A DNA stretch of 64,000 nucleotides from Ehrlichia ruminantium str. Welgevonden (GTDB lineage Bacteria; Pseudomonadota; Alphaproteobacteria; Rickettsiales; Anaplasmataceae). The notes under the pieces were generated by a model. It did not search any database, was not told the origin of the DNA, and saw nothing but the letters and a program-made list of their open reading frames with translations. Where the stretch lies: contig NC_005295.2 of assembly GCF_000026005.1 (NCBI RefSeq), positions 868,001-932,000 on the forward strand, written 5' to 3'. Each line of letters opens with the position of its first letter. Position 1 is the first letter of the stretch. Made by a program: the position numbers and the translations under genes. This document shows, piece after piece, positions 39,576-50,256 of the stretch.

Positions 39576-40303
39576 ATTTAATTTAAAATATGTAATTTAT
39601 TTCAAAAATTAAGTACAAAGATACCTTTTGCTTAATATATCTATCAATACTAATTCCCTAAATTATTAAATCTATTATGTAACTATGTTTTAATAACCCA
39701 TAAACAATATATATAAGATATCTTAAATCTTCTGCTAATACATTATGAAATTAAGTAATATCATACCTATTTATTCAATACATCTCCTTTATCCCACATA
39801 ATCAAGGACTAATATTTTATTAATTCAGTAAACTATCCTAAAGAATTAGAACATACAGTACATCACGCATAGATGTTAATGACTGATAAAAAAACATTCT
39901 GCGAGATATTTTATTTAAGATATGTTCCTTACTATACAAGATAAATTTTTTCAGAAATAATCATTTAATAAAAAGTAGAGTAATTAATACACTTACATTA
40001 ATTACTATAACTAATATAAAATTTAATATCTAGCATGTATTACTATCTTATGCATTTTCTTTGATATACATTCTATTATTATTCAACTTATCATACTAAA
40101 TATAGGGAACCACCTTAATAACTGATAATCTATAATCTTTAAAAGACTAACTAAAAAACATATTAAAACAAATCTATAAAGCTCCTTCACATTTATATCG
40201 TTTAAACATACTATCACTACCTGTTGATTGCTTCAGCTTTACATATCATATTTTATAATTAAGAAGCATAATATTTTTTCAAGTTAAGAATACTTTGTCA
40301 TAC

Positions 40304-41698
40304 TTAATTCCCTAACTTTAATGATTGAGAAGTACTACAGGTTTGAGACATTTCCTTAACTTTTATACTATCTAAATAACTATTATTTTTAATTTCCATC
40401 GAAGAAAATCTATACTCACTGTGATAACTATACGATGACATATAACCCATCATACTTTGAGTACTATAAGTAACACTTTGACTCACACTTACAAAACTAC
40501 ATTTATAATCATAGCTAGCAGCACTTTCAGATCCCATATTTAAAGTACTTTCAGGCTTAACAGAAGCAGGAATACTATGCCTACGGTGCATAACAGGTAC
40601 TTCAGATCTATCAGAGTGAAAAACCTTAGAAACAGCATCTTTAACTTTTCCTATAGCATAATCTACTGCACGCATTATAGCATATACAACAGCAAACATA
40701 CCAACATTAGGTACCTGCTGAACAGACATATGATCTCTATGCATCATCATATAATATTGATCGTGTAATTTATGAGATACTTCCTTTACACAACCACGAT
40801 AAGTATCTGAAATATAGCTTTGTGCATTTAATATACTCGACAGACTAACAACAGGACTTACTTGAGAAGTATTAGCAATTGTTTCATTTACAATACTTGA
40901 ATCTTTTTGTTGTAATAACAACAGTTTAGACAAATCACGTAACAAACTATCATGTTCTCTACCTCCAACAGAAGCTTCCCCTTGTACCCTAATAACAGAA
41001 CTAATAATACTTGAAGTTAATAAACAACTAATAAGTAAACTAGAAGTAATACCCTTTTCAATTAACATAGCCTTTAATTGCATTAAAAGAATTAACCTTT
41101 CATGAAGCAATTTTCTAAGTTCAGGATCCTGCTCTTTACTTAACCTTTCTTGTAACTCTAAAATTTGTTGTTCTATTAATTCTTTGAGACTTAGTCTACG
41201 ATTAGCACGTAATAGTTTTTTTAAAAATTCTATAATAGATAATAATATAAACCTTTTTTTCCTTTTTTTACGCTCTAAAGGATTAAGTTCATACTCAAAA
41301 TATATATCTTCTTCACTATCTTCAGATAATCCAACAAAAAAATCTAATATTTTTTGTAATAAGGATTCTTCTATTATCTCAAGATCTTCAGTATGATCTA
41401 CAACATTTGATAAACTATAGTTATAAGCATCATTATATCCATCTTTCTGTATTACACTGCTAAGCCCAGCTTGTTCTATAATAAACCTATCAAACTGTTC
41501 TTCCAGCTGTAGCATAGTTTCCTGAATATCTAAATCTTCTAGCTTTATTTTGCCAAGAGCTTTAAAATCATCACTTACATCACCACTAAGCTGTAATAAA
41601 ACTATATCACTAATTACACTATTTGGTTTGTTATGATATTTTTCTAAATTATTTAAAGTATTAGATTCAGTATCAAGTTTATTATTATCATCTACCAT
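40304..41698 (-). CDS. Unrecognised 464-residue protein
   Basis: I do not recognise the family. The ATG at 41698 opens an acidic N-terminal region (to about 150, ending in EDSEEDIYFEYELN), then a highly basic patch RKKRKKRF, a charged helix-forming stretch with likely coiled coil (about 165-210, LKELIEQQILELQERL), a hydrophobic Ser/Leu/Ile segment near 213-235 that may cross a membrane, and a second amphipathic hydrophobic stretch near 330-350 (FAVVYAIMRAVDYAIGKV). The last 100 residues are rich in Ser, Tyr and Met (SMMGYMSSYSYHSEYRFSSM). It lies 62 bp downstream of the 1392-residue gene on the same strand, so the two are probably cotranscribed. A lineage-specific membrane or secreted factor is possible; nothing proves it. 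Confidence 0.75.
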   Translation of the reverse strand: MVDDNNKLDTESNTLNNLEKYHNKPNSVISDIVLLQLSGDVSDDFKALGKIKLEDLDIQETMLQLEEQFDRFIIEQAGLSSVIQKDGYNDAYNYSLSNVVDHTEDLEIIEESLLQKILDFFVGLSEDSEEDIYFEYELNPLERKKRKKRFILLSIIEFLKKLLRANRRLSLKELIEQQILELQERLSKEQDPELRKLLHERLILLMQLKAMLIEKGITSSLLISCLLTSSIISSVIRVQGEASVGGREHDSLLRDLSKLLLLQQKDSSIVNETIANTSQVSPVVSLSSILNAQSYISDTYRGCVKEVSHKLHDQYYMMMHRDHMSVQQVPNVGMFAVVYAIMRAVDYAIGKVKDAVSKVFHSDRSEVPVMHRRHSIPASVKPESTLNMGSESAASYDYKCSFVSVSQSVTYSTQSMMGYMSSYSYHSEYRFSSMEIKNNSYLDSIKVKEMSQTCSTSQSLKLGN

Positions 41699-41760
41699 GG
41701 AGATACACCATCAATATTCCTATAACAACATATCATGAATTACATAATATGTAATACTTA

Positions 41761-44700
41761 TTAATCAAAATCTAAACTCAATCCCAACATATGATATACC
41801 CCATCAAGGTCAAGTAATAATTGATCACTCCTACCATTTGCACAAGATACTTCCCCTTTCATATCACACTTTAACTCATTAGCAGATAAACATTCTTGAA
41901 CACTCATTAACATTGAATTAGATACCATATTCTCATGTAATATGAAAGACTCCATATTATATATTACTTTCTCTCGAAAACAATGAGTAATATGTTTCAC
42001 CATTTTTAATCCTACCATTTCATATATTAATCTAGCACACCCATTAATACACTCTAACAATCGCCATTGAGGTTCATTAATCCTATGAAAAGAAGAAGAA
42101 TATATTAGATAATTAATATCACAAATTGGCAAATACTCATCTTGTACATCACACACATCATTACATAATAACCCCAAATTCAATTCAGCCAACATACAAG
42201 TTAAGTCTTGAAATAACATACCCTGTTTATAAAACTCAAGTAATAATATCTTTCCAAAATCAGTTTGAGTAAAATATTTATATAACTCTTCTATTGCTAT
42301 TACATTTAACACCTGATCCATTATTTGTGAGACATGCTCAGTAATACTTAATAAACACGAACTAGAATTTGTTAAGCGAATCAAATAGTATATAAAAAAA
42401 GAAAAAACAGTACCTTTTGGATTTTTAATACATTCCATACTTTCACAAATATACTCTTTAAATCTTGAAAAACATGATATTGTTCCAGTTTCAACTCTAA
42501 TTGTCCGTGCCAAATTTTTAGCTTGATCTGATGGTTCTTTTAATAGTAAGTTGTGATTGCCAAAAAAAGTGTCAAAAAATACTTTCATGCTCCTCATTTG
42601 ACCATTATAGATTATACTAGTGTCTACAGATTGTAAAAGATAATAAACATCTCTTATATAACAAGAAAAATTGCACTCAATATCAACATCTACAAAACTA
42701 GTAGAAATCACTTCACCATGTTGAACGCGTTTTCGATAACTTTCTAATCTTAAAATGCAATCATATAATACTACTGTTACAATATTATCTAACCTAGTAT
42801 TTAAAAATATCAATTCAGAATTACGCTTGATATTATAAACATCACAAACACTTAACATATGTATTGCCCACTTCAAAGATGCAATTTTTATATTCAATGT
42901 TTCTACTGTTATAGCATTTCCAATATCACGCACCCTATCGAAAATACTTTCAACATCACTTACAGTACATATTGTTCTGTATGAACCTTTAGAGAAATAC
43001 TTAGTTTGTAAATTAACAGAAGTAATTTTATTATAGATTTCTTCTCTTCTTCGAAAACTATTTAGAATATTAGGCGAATCACCCTTACAATCATTATGAT
43101 AGCTGAAGTTTTTTATATAATTATTCAATAAATAAGAAAACTCATATTTTAATTTCAGATAATTTACATTACTTATAATATCCTGAGGCAACTTAGCAGT
43201 ATAATTCTCAAAATCTCTCAATAAATTCTCAATTCTCGGTTTTCCATAATATAAATTTTGATTAATTTGAGATGATAACTCCTTAGTTATCTCAGTAATC
43301 CTTAATAATACTGGTAAATCAATATTAACTTTATTACAAATGTCTTCTAACATTTCTGCAATATTGTATTCAGTATGGTACCTCCTCATACCATACACGT
43401 CTAGTTCTTCCTTCTCATTTGAGTGATCATAATCTTTAATTATAACACTTTTTAGAGATAATAGTTTATTCAATAAGATAATCATTGAACCTTTTAACCC
43501 ATATGTAACAAGTGATCTACACACTTCTTGAAGAACATTATATACAGATATGCATACAAATCGTATGCCTTTTATAACTAATTTAATAACCTCAGATAAT
43601 AACCCACACAACAAAATAAAATCAAGAACTCTAACTACAATGCCAATAACATCTAACATTAAAGTCCTGACTTTATCTACAAAAGTATCTAGCCCAGATA
43701 CTACAAATAAACTATCACATACTCTTCGTATTACATCAATAAATCTAGCAAGAAAAATACCAGATATAATATTGAAATGTCCTAACAATACTACACAAAC
43801 TGTAACTATTAGCATTATCAAAAACGTTAGTATAAAAAGCAAATATGCAACAAACTTATTAGAATATAAAACTGTTTTTACTTTTTCCAATTTACCTGAA
43901 ATATTATGAGCTTTACAAAATTTCCTACTCAAAAACTTGGCTTCATGATCACTTTCAACAAATCTTTGTTGTGACAAATTTAATTTTAGTGATTCTATAA
44001 CACTATTTGAAAATGATGTAACAGGAATTTGTTTGTTCTTTATATACAATTCCTCTTTTAGATTTTTACCTATATAACCTGATACAGTACGATAACGACC
44101 AGGATTAACATAATAAATAAAGAAAGAAGAAAATGGTAGGCATTTTAATACTCTATATAAAATTTGCAACACCCTTAAAAAACTACTGATTTTAATATCA
44201 CAGACATATTGCTTATCTACTCTCACAGCACGTATCATAGATTGTAAAATAGTAAAAAAATCTCTATTACTTAACTTATCATCCCATAATTCCTCAGGAA
44301 TATCTGATGAATCAATATTGATATCTAAATAATCCATTAAAGAATGCAATCTTAATTGATGCAAAAACCACTCATTCTTTTCTTTCTTACACGTTACCCA
44401 TCTACCATCAACATAATCAATAGACTTTAACAACTGCACAACATTTATAGACGGTAACAGTTGTCCATTTTTAATAAATTCAAGACTCAACGTATGATGG
44501 CTACTAACAATATAGTAAATCACCCAATAGTTCATAAAGTATTTATTTGAATCTATAACCTTTAGATTATTATTCATATATCGAACAATTTCATCTAATA
44601 ACAACACTCTACCACTTACATATTTTTTTAATTCTGAAACTTCCTTTCTTGTAACTTTTAATATTGGATTCCTATAAACAATTTTCCTATGCATAAAAAA

Positions 44701-45939
44701 ATCATACATTACCAGTAATTCATTGATATCATGATGTACTTCTTGAAAAGTCACCTCTAACAAGAAGTTCAAGTCTTTCATGGTTAAAACATCTTTAAAG
44801 TTTTCTAAAAAATTAATTTCTGCATTTATCAGTGCAGTTATTCCTCTGAAATACTGTTGCGCACGTAAAACACCTCGGTTCTGACTAATCTCAGAAAAAA
44901 AATCAATATTTATTGTAATATTGGACTTTACAGCATGTAAGTCAGATATAGCTTTTTCTGATCTTAAAATAACTTCTGGTGAACTATTTTCTATACTATA
45001 GAATGATTTATACACATTTCGTGCATCATTTATATCTAGAAAATCTATTTTTATTTTCTTATCTTGAAAAAACTTACAAACAATACCGTTTGTAATATCA
45101 TATTGTTGACGTTCTTTTAACAGATTTTCAATTTCTTTTAGTATTATCTCATCATTTGAGAGAATTGATAATGTTGCATGTAATACATGAAATGGAACCT
45201 TTAAAACTAATATACTACTTTTCTCTATTCGTAATACATAATCAATAAACAACTTTAAACTTTTCTTTTGATTTAACAATTTTAACAATTCATTATCATC
45301 ACATAGATTATCAATTTGTGATTGTAATAAACTTAATTTTTTCGTAATTACCTGAAATAATACACTATCCTCAAATTTTTTCGTATCACACAAGAAAAAT
45401 CCATACATACCATTTTCATAAATACATATCTTTTTTCTTAACAATTCTGGATTTGGGAAACATAAAGGGATTACATCAGTGATACATGTTGATTCCATTC
45501 TTCCAGAAAACTCATTGTTCCGAAAGAAATAATTAACTAACTTATAAAAATTTTCACGTACATCATGCTTATAAGGACCTGTTATGTTATAATAAATATT
45601 CTCACAATGCAATTTCCATAGATCAGTCACCTCAACTAATAAATACATCATCAATCTGATGTTATATTCACCACCACACGTAGCATAACGGAAAGGATTC
45701 TGAATTTTTTTTCTAAAAAAAACTAAATCTACTTTTTTTATTATCAACTTATGATTAGCTCGATCTTCTTTAATAATATCACTAGGCAATAAATCTAAAA
45801 ATCTTTTCCTTTCTGTATTATCTCTGTAGAAAATCTCAAGATTTAAAAACCCCAGTTTTACTTTTAGATTATCTGTCTGAAGTACAGAAGATAAGAAATC
45901 AACCAATGATTTACTACCATATGAACTATCTAACAACAT
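41761..45939 (-). CDS. Unrecognised 1392-residue membrane protein
   Basis: No family is recognised. The ATG at 45939 starts a long, mostly soluble N-terminal half (to about 690) rich in Lys, Leu, Ile and Asn, with no signal peptide. A cluster of hydrophobic helices at about 693-800 (LLFILTFLIMLIVTVCVVLL, then GIVVRVLDFILLCGLLSEVI) anchors it in a membrane. The C-terminal half (about 820-1392) is again soluble-looking, with many Cys and Leu/Ile-rich helical segments. Two large soluble flanks around a central membrane patch is an unusual layout. It precedes the 464-residue gene by 62 bp on the same strand. Codon use resembles its neighbours, so no recent transfer is suggested. Probably a lineage-specific protein of Ehrlichia; function unknown. 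Confidence 0.78.
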   Translation of the reverse strand: MLLDSSYGSKSLVDFLSSVLQTDNLKVKLGFLNLEIFYRDNTERKRFLDLLPSDIIKEDRANHKLIIKKVDLVFFRKKIQNPFRYATCGGEYNIRLMMYLLVEVTDLWKLHCENIYYNITGPYKHDVRENFYKLVNYFFRNNEFSGRMESTCITDVIPLCFPNPELLRKKICIYENGMYGFFLCDTKKFEDSVLFQVITKKLSLLQSQIDNLCDDNELLKLLNQKKSLKLFIDYVLRIEKSSILVLKVPFHVLHATLSILSNDEIILKEIENLLKERQQYDITNGIVCKFFQDKKIKIDFLDINDARNVYKSFYSIENSSPEVILRSEKAISDLHAVKSNITINIDFFSEISQNRGVLRAQQYFRGITALINAEINFLENFKDVLTMKDLNFLLEVTFQEVHHDINELLVMYDFFMHRKIVYRNPILKVTRKEVSELKKYVSGRVLLLDEIVRYMNNNLKVIDSNKYFMNYWVIYYIVSSHHTLSLEFIKNGQLLPSINVVQLLKSIDYVDGRWVTCKKEKNEWFLHQLRLHSLMDYLDINIDSSDIPEELWDDKLSNRDFFTILQSMIRAVRVDKQYVCDIKISSFLRVLQILYRVLKCLPFSSFFIYYVNPGRYRTVSGYIGKNLKEELYIKNKQIPVTSFSNSVIESLKLNLSQQRFVESDHEAKFLSRKFCKAHNISGKLEKVKTVLYSNKFVAYLLFILTFLIMLIVTVCVVLLGHFNIISGIFLARFIDVIRRVCDSLFVVSGLDTFVDKVRTLMLDVIGIVVRVLDFILLCGLLSEVIKLVIKGIRFVCISVYNVLQEVCRSLVTYGLKGSMIILLNKLLSLKSVIIKDYDHSNEKEELDVYGMRRYHTEYNIAEMLEDICNKVNIDLPVLLRITEITKELSSQINQNLYYGKPRIENLLRDFENYTAKLPQDIISNVNYLKLKYEFSYLLNNYIKNFSYHNDCKGDSPNILNSFRRREEIYNKITSVNLQTKYFSKGSYRTICTVSDVESIFDRVRDIGNAITVETLNIKIASLKWAIHMLSVCDVYNIKRNSELIFLNTRLDNIVTVVLYDCILRLESYRKRVQHGEVISTSFVDVDIECNFSCYIRDVYYLLQSVDTSIIYNGQMRSMKVFFDTFFGNHNLLLKEPSDQAKNLARTIRVETGTISCFSRFKEYICESMECIKNPKGTVFSFFIYYLIRLTNSSSCLLSITEHVSQIMDQVLNVIAIEELYKYFTQTDFGKILLLEFYKQGMLFQDLTCMLAELNLGLLCNDVCDVQDEYLPICDINYLIYSSSFHRINEPQWRLLECINGCARLIYEMVGLKMVKHITHCFREKVIYNMESFILHENMVSNSMLMSVQECLSANELKCDMKGEVSCANGRSDQLLLDLDGVYHMLGLSLDFD

Positions 45940-46151
45940 AATATTATTACCTAATTATAGATAACTATATTTAGGTTATTACAGTATTAAGTGTGACAGT
46001 GATGAATAAACAACCTTAATCTTATCTAAAAACTATAGAGAGATTAGTAATGTACTACAACTGATACTATAATGAAAATCTTTTTTTACAATTTATATTC
46101 TAGCTGCTACATACAATAACAAGTAATTAATATATATACAAACGCTATAGG

Positions 46152-48122
46152 TTAAGTTAACTCAATAATAATATCTCCCGTAGAAACATTACTTCCCTCT
46201 GCTAACAACACAGATTTTACTATTGATTTAACATCTGAACATATTACATTTTCCATTTTCATAGCTTCTATTACCAATAATGATTGTCCAGGATAGATCT
46301 CTTCCCCTTCCTTAACATAGATCTTCACTATCATACCAGAAATAGGAGAGCATACATTATTAGGAATGAGTTCTTGTAAATCGGTTTTAGGCATTATACT
46401 AAGTAATTTAGATACATAAGGCCTATATACTGCACATGTTGCACGTATTGCAGAATACCTCAATTGATATTCACCAATTTTTCTACTATCAACCTTTATT
46501 GGAATAACTTCACCATTTACTCCTAGCGCTAATATTTTAAAATTCATATTCCACATACCTGATATCACATACCTGATATCATTATACAGAACAATTATTT
46601 TACCATCTTCATATTTTACTGATACAAAATATTCCTGATCATTTACATAAACAACTAATTCCTTATCACAAGATAAAACATACGCACACCCCCCATATTC
46701 ATCTTGAAAAAATATAAATATTGCAGTCAAAATAAAAAGCTCTATGCTGTATTCTGTTAAGTGTTCACCTTGAAAACCATTAGGATAAAATTGTTCAACA
46801 AATTTCGTATTAATATTTCCAGAAATAAATACAGAATTATTAAATACAGATAATAAAAAATCTATGTTATTAGCAATACCATTAATATAAAAACTATTTA
46901 AATACTTTTGCATAAAACCTATTGCTTCATTCCTATCTTGACCATGTGTACACACTTTAGCAACCATAGGATCATAAAACATACTCACTTCTGATCCTTC
47001 GAATATTCCACTATCAATTCTTAAATTATCATTAGGTACAGGAGCAGAATAATAAACTACTCTACCACTAGATGGCAAAAAATTCTTCATAGGATCTTCT
47101 GCATAAATTCTAGCTTCTATCGCTGAACCATTGAATTCTATATCCTTTTGAGTAAATCTTAACTTTTCACCATTAGCAATTCGTATCATTTCTTCTACTA
47201 TATCAATGCCAGTCACAAGCTCTGTAACAGGGTGCTCAACTTGTAATCTAGTATTCATCTCTAGAAAATAAAATTGCTTATTTTGGTCAACAACAAACTC
47301 TATAGTACCAGCAGAATAGTAGCCAACTTTCCTAGCTAAACTAATACATTGTTTGTACATCTTTCGTCTTGTACGCTCATCAAGAAAAGGACTGGGTGTT
47401 TCTTCTATAACCTTTTGATTATGTCTTTGTATTGAACACTCTCTTTCCCCTAAACATACAATATTTCCATGTTTATCAGCTAGAATTTGTATTTCAATAT
47501 GTCTTGGTAATTCAATATATTTTTCAATAAAAATTCTACCATCTCTAAAATTTTTTGATGCTTCATTTGTTGCAGAAGTAAATGCTTGATTTATTTCATC
47601 TCTTGATTTTACAATTCTCATGCCTTTACCGCCACCACCAGCAGTAGCCTTAATCATAACTGGAAATCCTATAGATTCTGCTATTTTTTCTGCTTGTTCA
47701 GAAGAATCTACAATTCCCATATAACCAGGAATAATGTTAACTTGTGCAGATTCAGCTATTTTTTTTGAAGTAATCTTATCAGCCATCATCCTAATAGAAT
47801 CAGCACTAGGACCAATAAATTCAATTCCATAATCATTAAGCTTTTCAGGAAAATTAGCATTCTCAGATAAAAAACCATATCCAGGATGTACTGCTTGTAC
47901 ACCTAGATCTCTAGCTATTTCACAAATTTTCTCTATACTTAAATAACTTTGACCTACAGGAGCAGGACCAATATTCACTGCTTCATCAGCAGATAAAGCA
48001 TGTAAAGAATACACATCTGCATCTGAATATATAGCTACACAATATATCCCCATTTTATGAGCAGTTTTCATTATTCTACACGCAATTTCACCTCTATTTG
48101 CTATTAATATCTTCTTTATCAT
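46152..48122 (-). CDS. pccA: Propionyl-CoA carboxylase biotin-containing alpha subunit
   Basis: Carboxylates its own biotin with ATP and bicarbonate and, with the beta subunit PccB, turns propionyl-CoA into methylmalonyl-CoA. The 656-residue protein has a biotin carboxylase domain (IANRGEIACRI at the start, HPGYGFLSEN, the ATP-grasp loop GGGGKGMRIV, and EMNTRLQVEHPVTE), a middle BT domain, and a biotinyl domain whose attachment Lys is in EAMKMEN near residue 619. I use the ATG at 48122, which gives MIKKILIANRGE as in homologues; a GTG four codons upstream is less likely. Length fits PccA rather than the shorter AccC. PccB is not in the window. It is divergent from rluD. Confidence 0.93.
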   Translation of the reverse strand: MIKKILIANRGEIACRIMKTAHKMGIYCVAIYSDADVYSLHALSADEAVNIGPAPVGQSYLSIEKICEIARDLGVQAVHPGYGFLSENANFPEKLNDYGIEFIGPSADSIRMMADKITSKKIAESAQVNIIPGYMGIVDSSEQAEKIAESIGFPVMIKATAGGGGKGMRIVKSRDEINQAFTSATNEASKNFRDGRIFIEKYIELPRHIEIQILADKHGNIVCLGERECSIQRHNQKVIEETPSPFLDERTRRKMYKQCISLARKVGYYSAGTIEFVVDQNKQFYFLEMNTRLQVEHPVTELVTGIDIVEEMIRIANGEKLRFTQKDIEFNGSAIEARIYAEDPMKNFLPSSGRVVYYSAPVPNDNLRIDSGIFEGSEVSMFYDPMVAKVCTHGQDRNEAIGFMQKYLNSFYINGIANNIDFLLSVFNNSVFISGNINTKFVEQFYPNGFQGEHLTEYSIELFILTAIFIFFQDEYGGCAYVLSCDKELVVYVNDQEYFVSVKYEDGKIIVLYNDIRYVISGMWNMNFKILALGVNGEVIPIKVDSRKIGEYQLRYSAIRATCAVYRPYVSKLLSIMPKTDLQELIPNNVCSPISGMIVKIYVKEGEEIYPGQSLLVIEAMKMENVICSDVKSIVKSVLLAEGSNVSTGDIIIELT

Positions 48123-48225
48123 GATTATCAACACTCTAAATTATAGGTCACCTTTACTAAACAATATCAAAAATAGACTAAATTTTACCTAGCTATAGCT
48201 ATACTGCAAGCAATATCTGACTATT

Positions 48226-48254
48226 TTGACGACAATTAACAATTACAGTATATT
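48226..48254 (+). promoter_or_regulatory. Sigma-70 type promoter of rluD
   Basis: TTGACG at 48226-48231 is followed after 17 nt by TATATT at 48249-48254, five of six matches in each box. It lies 28 bp before the rluD ATG. On the opposite strand TATAAT (48140-48145) with TTGATA 19 nt further upstream (48165-48170) may serve pccA, but that spacing is long. Confidence 0.65.
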
Positions 48255-48281
48255 AGTTAACATGAATTATAAACTATAAAA

Positions 48282-49256
48282 ATGTTTGAAAAAAAAATTT
48301 TTATCCAAAATGGTGAAGAAAATAAAAGATTAGACAAATTTATAGCACTAAAACTCAACATATCACGTAACAAAGTACAACAATTAATACAAAATAATAA
48401 AATTTATTTATTTAATAAGATAGTAAAAGATAACAATCATATTACAAAAGTAAACGACATATATTATATAAATATGCCTACACAAGAACACAACTGTTCT
48501 ATTACACCAAACATCAATATACCAATAACAATTCTATATGAAGACCAAGATATCATAATAATCAACAAAGAACCTGGAATCACAGTACATCCAGGTGCAG
48601 GTACAAAAGATGACACACTAGTGAACGGACTAATAGCACATTACGGAAGTACTTTAAGTTACATAGGAAAAGCTTCAAGGCCAGGCATTGTACATAGATT
48701 AGATAAAGATACTAGTGGACTAATGGTTATTGCAAGAAATGAACACTCGTATTATTTTTTATCCGATCTATTATCAAAAAAACAAATAAAAAAAGAATAC
48801 CTAGCAGTAGTATGGGGAATACCAAATCCTAAATGCAACATTATCAAAAATCATATTGATACAAAGTCTAATAATAAACAAATGATGACTGTTACACACT
48901 CACGAAACAAAGGGAAACTTGCTATAACTGAATATAACACTATACAAACCTTTGCTAGCATAGCAACTTTAGTAAAATGCAGAATATACACTGGTAGAAC
49001 CCACCAAATACGCGTACACATGAGTTATATAGGAAACTCAATAATAGGAGACCAAAAATATGGAAAAAATGATAGTAAAATAGCAAAATATGCTCAACAA
49101 AGCACCATTATTAATACATTAAAAAGACAAGCATTACATGCACATAAGTTAGGATTTATTCACCCAACAACAAATACATATATAGAATTTAATTCTGACA
49201 TCCCTAACGATATACAAATACTACTAAATGAATTAGCACAACTTGCAAAAAAATAG
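48282..49256 (+). CDS. rluD: 23S rRNA pseudouridine synthase, RluD type
   Basis: Isomerises uridines in helix 69 of 23S rRNA, by analogy with RluD. The 324-residue protein starts with an S4 RNA-binding domain (RLDKFIALKLNISRNKVQQL). The catalytic domain follows, with the nucleophilic Asp in HRLDKDTSGLMV near residue 145, plus INKEPGITVHPGAG and the C-terminal CRIYTGRTHQIRVHMSYIG. RluD, RluC and RluA are close relatives; the S4 domain excludes RluA, and the length and TGRTHQIRVH context favour RluD over RluC, though this is not certain. The ATG at 48282 lies 28 bp after a good promoter. A strong hairpin follows the stop. Confidence 0.9.
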   Translation: MFEKKIFIQNGEENKRLDKFIALKLNISRNKVQQLIQNNKIYLFNKIVKDNNHITKVNDIYYINMPTQEHNCSITPNINIPITILYEDQDIIIINKEPGITVHPGAGTKDDTLVNGLIAHYGSTLSYIGKASRPGIVHRLDKDTSGLMVIARNEHSYYFLSDLLSKKQIKKEYLAVVWGIPNPKCNIIKNHIDTKSNNKQMMTVTHSRNKGKLAITEYNTIQTFASIATLVKCRIYTGRTHQIRVHMSYIGNSIIGDQKYGKNDSKIAKYAQQSTIINTLKRQALHAHKLGFIHPTTNTYIEFNSDIPNDIQILLNELAQLAKK

Positions 49257-49265
49257 TATAACCAT

Positions 49266-49302
49266 AAGATAGCTCTACATTACAATATTGTAGTAGCATC
49301 TT
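49266..49302 (+). terminator. Hairpin after rluD, possible terminator
   Basis: Ten bases after the rluD stop, AAGAT-a-GCT-CTACA pairs with TGTAG-t-AGC-ATCTT, a 13-pair stem with one single-base bulge on each arm and a 9-nt loop. No T-run follows, so it may protect the mRNA end or terminate inefficiently instead of acting as a standard intrinsic terminator. Confidence 0.5.
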
Positions 49303-49494
49303 ACACAACTCCACATTAATTACCACAACAAATTAAATATGTATATCTTTATTAGCAGTAAATAATTTGTAGTTTAATTTCAGACTATTATATCTAACAC
49401 AACTATTTAAACAACATGACTCTAACATTAGGGATACTATATTATGCTATAATATTAATAACCTTATACAACAAATCACATTAGGCACAGAGCT

Positions 49495-49905
49495 TATTAG
49501 TAATATGTAGCTTTACAAAGTAGTAAATAGATAAAATATGATTTTTTTATATTATAACATCTATACACAACATTAAACACATATAAAAAACTCACTTTAA
49601 TAATTAGACACACTATATATGTCATAATACTGTAATAATAAGCAACTGCATAATAAATTATTATAGAATATTGAACACACAAAGTTAAAAAGTAGATAAG
49701 TAAATGATTTTTAATGGAACTTTACGTTTTAATACTCATAAACAATCTTAAGCACATATAAATAACTCACCTTAATTAATAAGACAAACTCTATATGTTA
49801 TAACACTATAATAATATAATGAATGTATAAAATCATTTCGAATATCGAGTATGCATGTTATAAAGTAGATACGTAAAATAGCAATAACGTAACTTTATAT
49901 TTTCG
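49495..49905. repeat. Degenerate two-copy repeat, about 180-bp unit
   Basis: aacacatataaaaaactcacttta near 49574 resembles aagcacatataaataactcacctta near 49752, and surrounding phrases (acacaacattaaa / aaacaatcttaag, caaagtagtaaatagat / aaagtagatacgtaaaa) also correspond. Copies are clearly diverged with indels, so this looks like an old array. Confidence 0.55.
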
Positions 49906-50202
49906 TACTTATTAAAATTGACATAAACAATACAATCTTAATATTAAACATATTATATCATACTAATAATACAAACATTAAATAATTTCTCAAGATCATT
50001 GCAGAACATTAAATGAAGTATATTAAACACAATTTTTATTTTAAATTACTATGTTTATACAAATAGTCATCAATGATTTAAAATAATCGACAAAATACAT
50101 AATTTAACTACCAGTATAAGTTTTACATTATAAACACTATTACTCCCAGATACATTTAATAATGATGATTCACAATTTACAAGTAAAACTTAAGCATTTA
50201 AA

Positions 50203-50256
50203 TATAAGTCCAATGTACTGAATATAGAAAACGTAAGCGTATTAGATATTACAAAT
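50203..50256 (+). pseudogene. Copied 5' fragment of lysA
   Basis: The 54 bases match lysA 51143-51196 (codons about 11-28) with only two substitutions. There is no start codon. The right-hand 35 bases form part of the tandem repeat unit that follows, so the fragment marks the first unit of that array. Confidence 0.93.

Larger units (their letters stand above)
39190..40303. other. Spacer with a copied lipA segment
   Basis: About 1.1 kb upstream of lipA. It contains the lipA promoter candidate (39226-39254) and the lipA fragment (39429-39575), both listed separately. The remainder, up to the end of the 464-residue gene, is stop-rich AT sequence; a short open stretch reading NYPKELEHTVHHA at about 39829-39870 may be another scrap or chance. 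Confidence 0.45.

Noticed and set aside
43550-43909. A 119-codon plus-strand frame
   Set aside because: It is antisense to the membrane segment of the 1392-residue protein, has no ribosome binding site and resembles no family.
49497-49682. A 61-codon reverse-strand gene
   Set aside because: It lies within a degenerate intergenic repeat, is Tyr/Ile/Val-rich as expected from AT-rich DNA and has no start signal.
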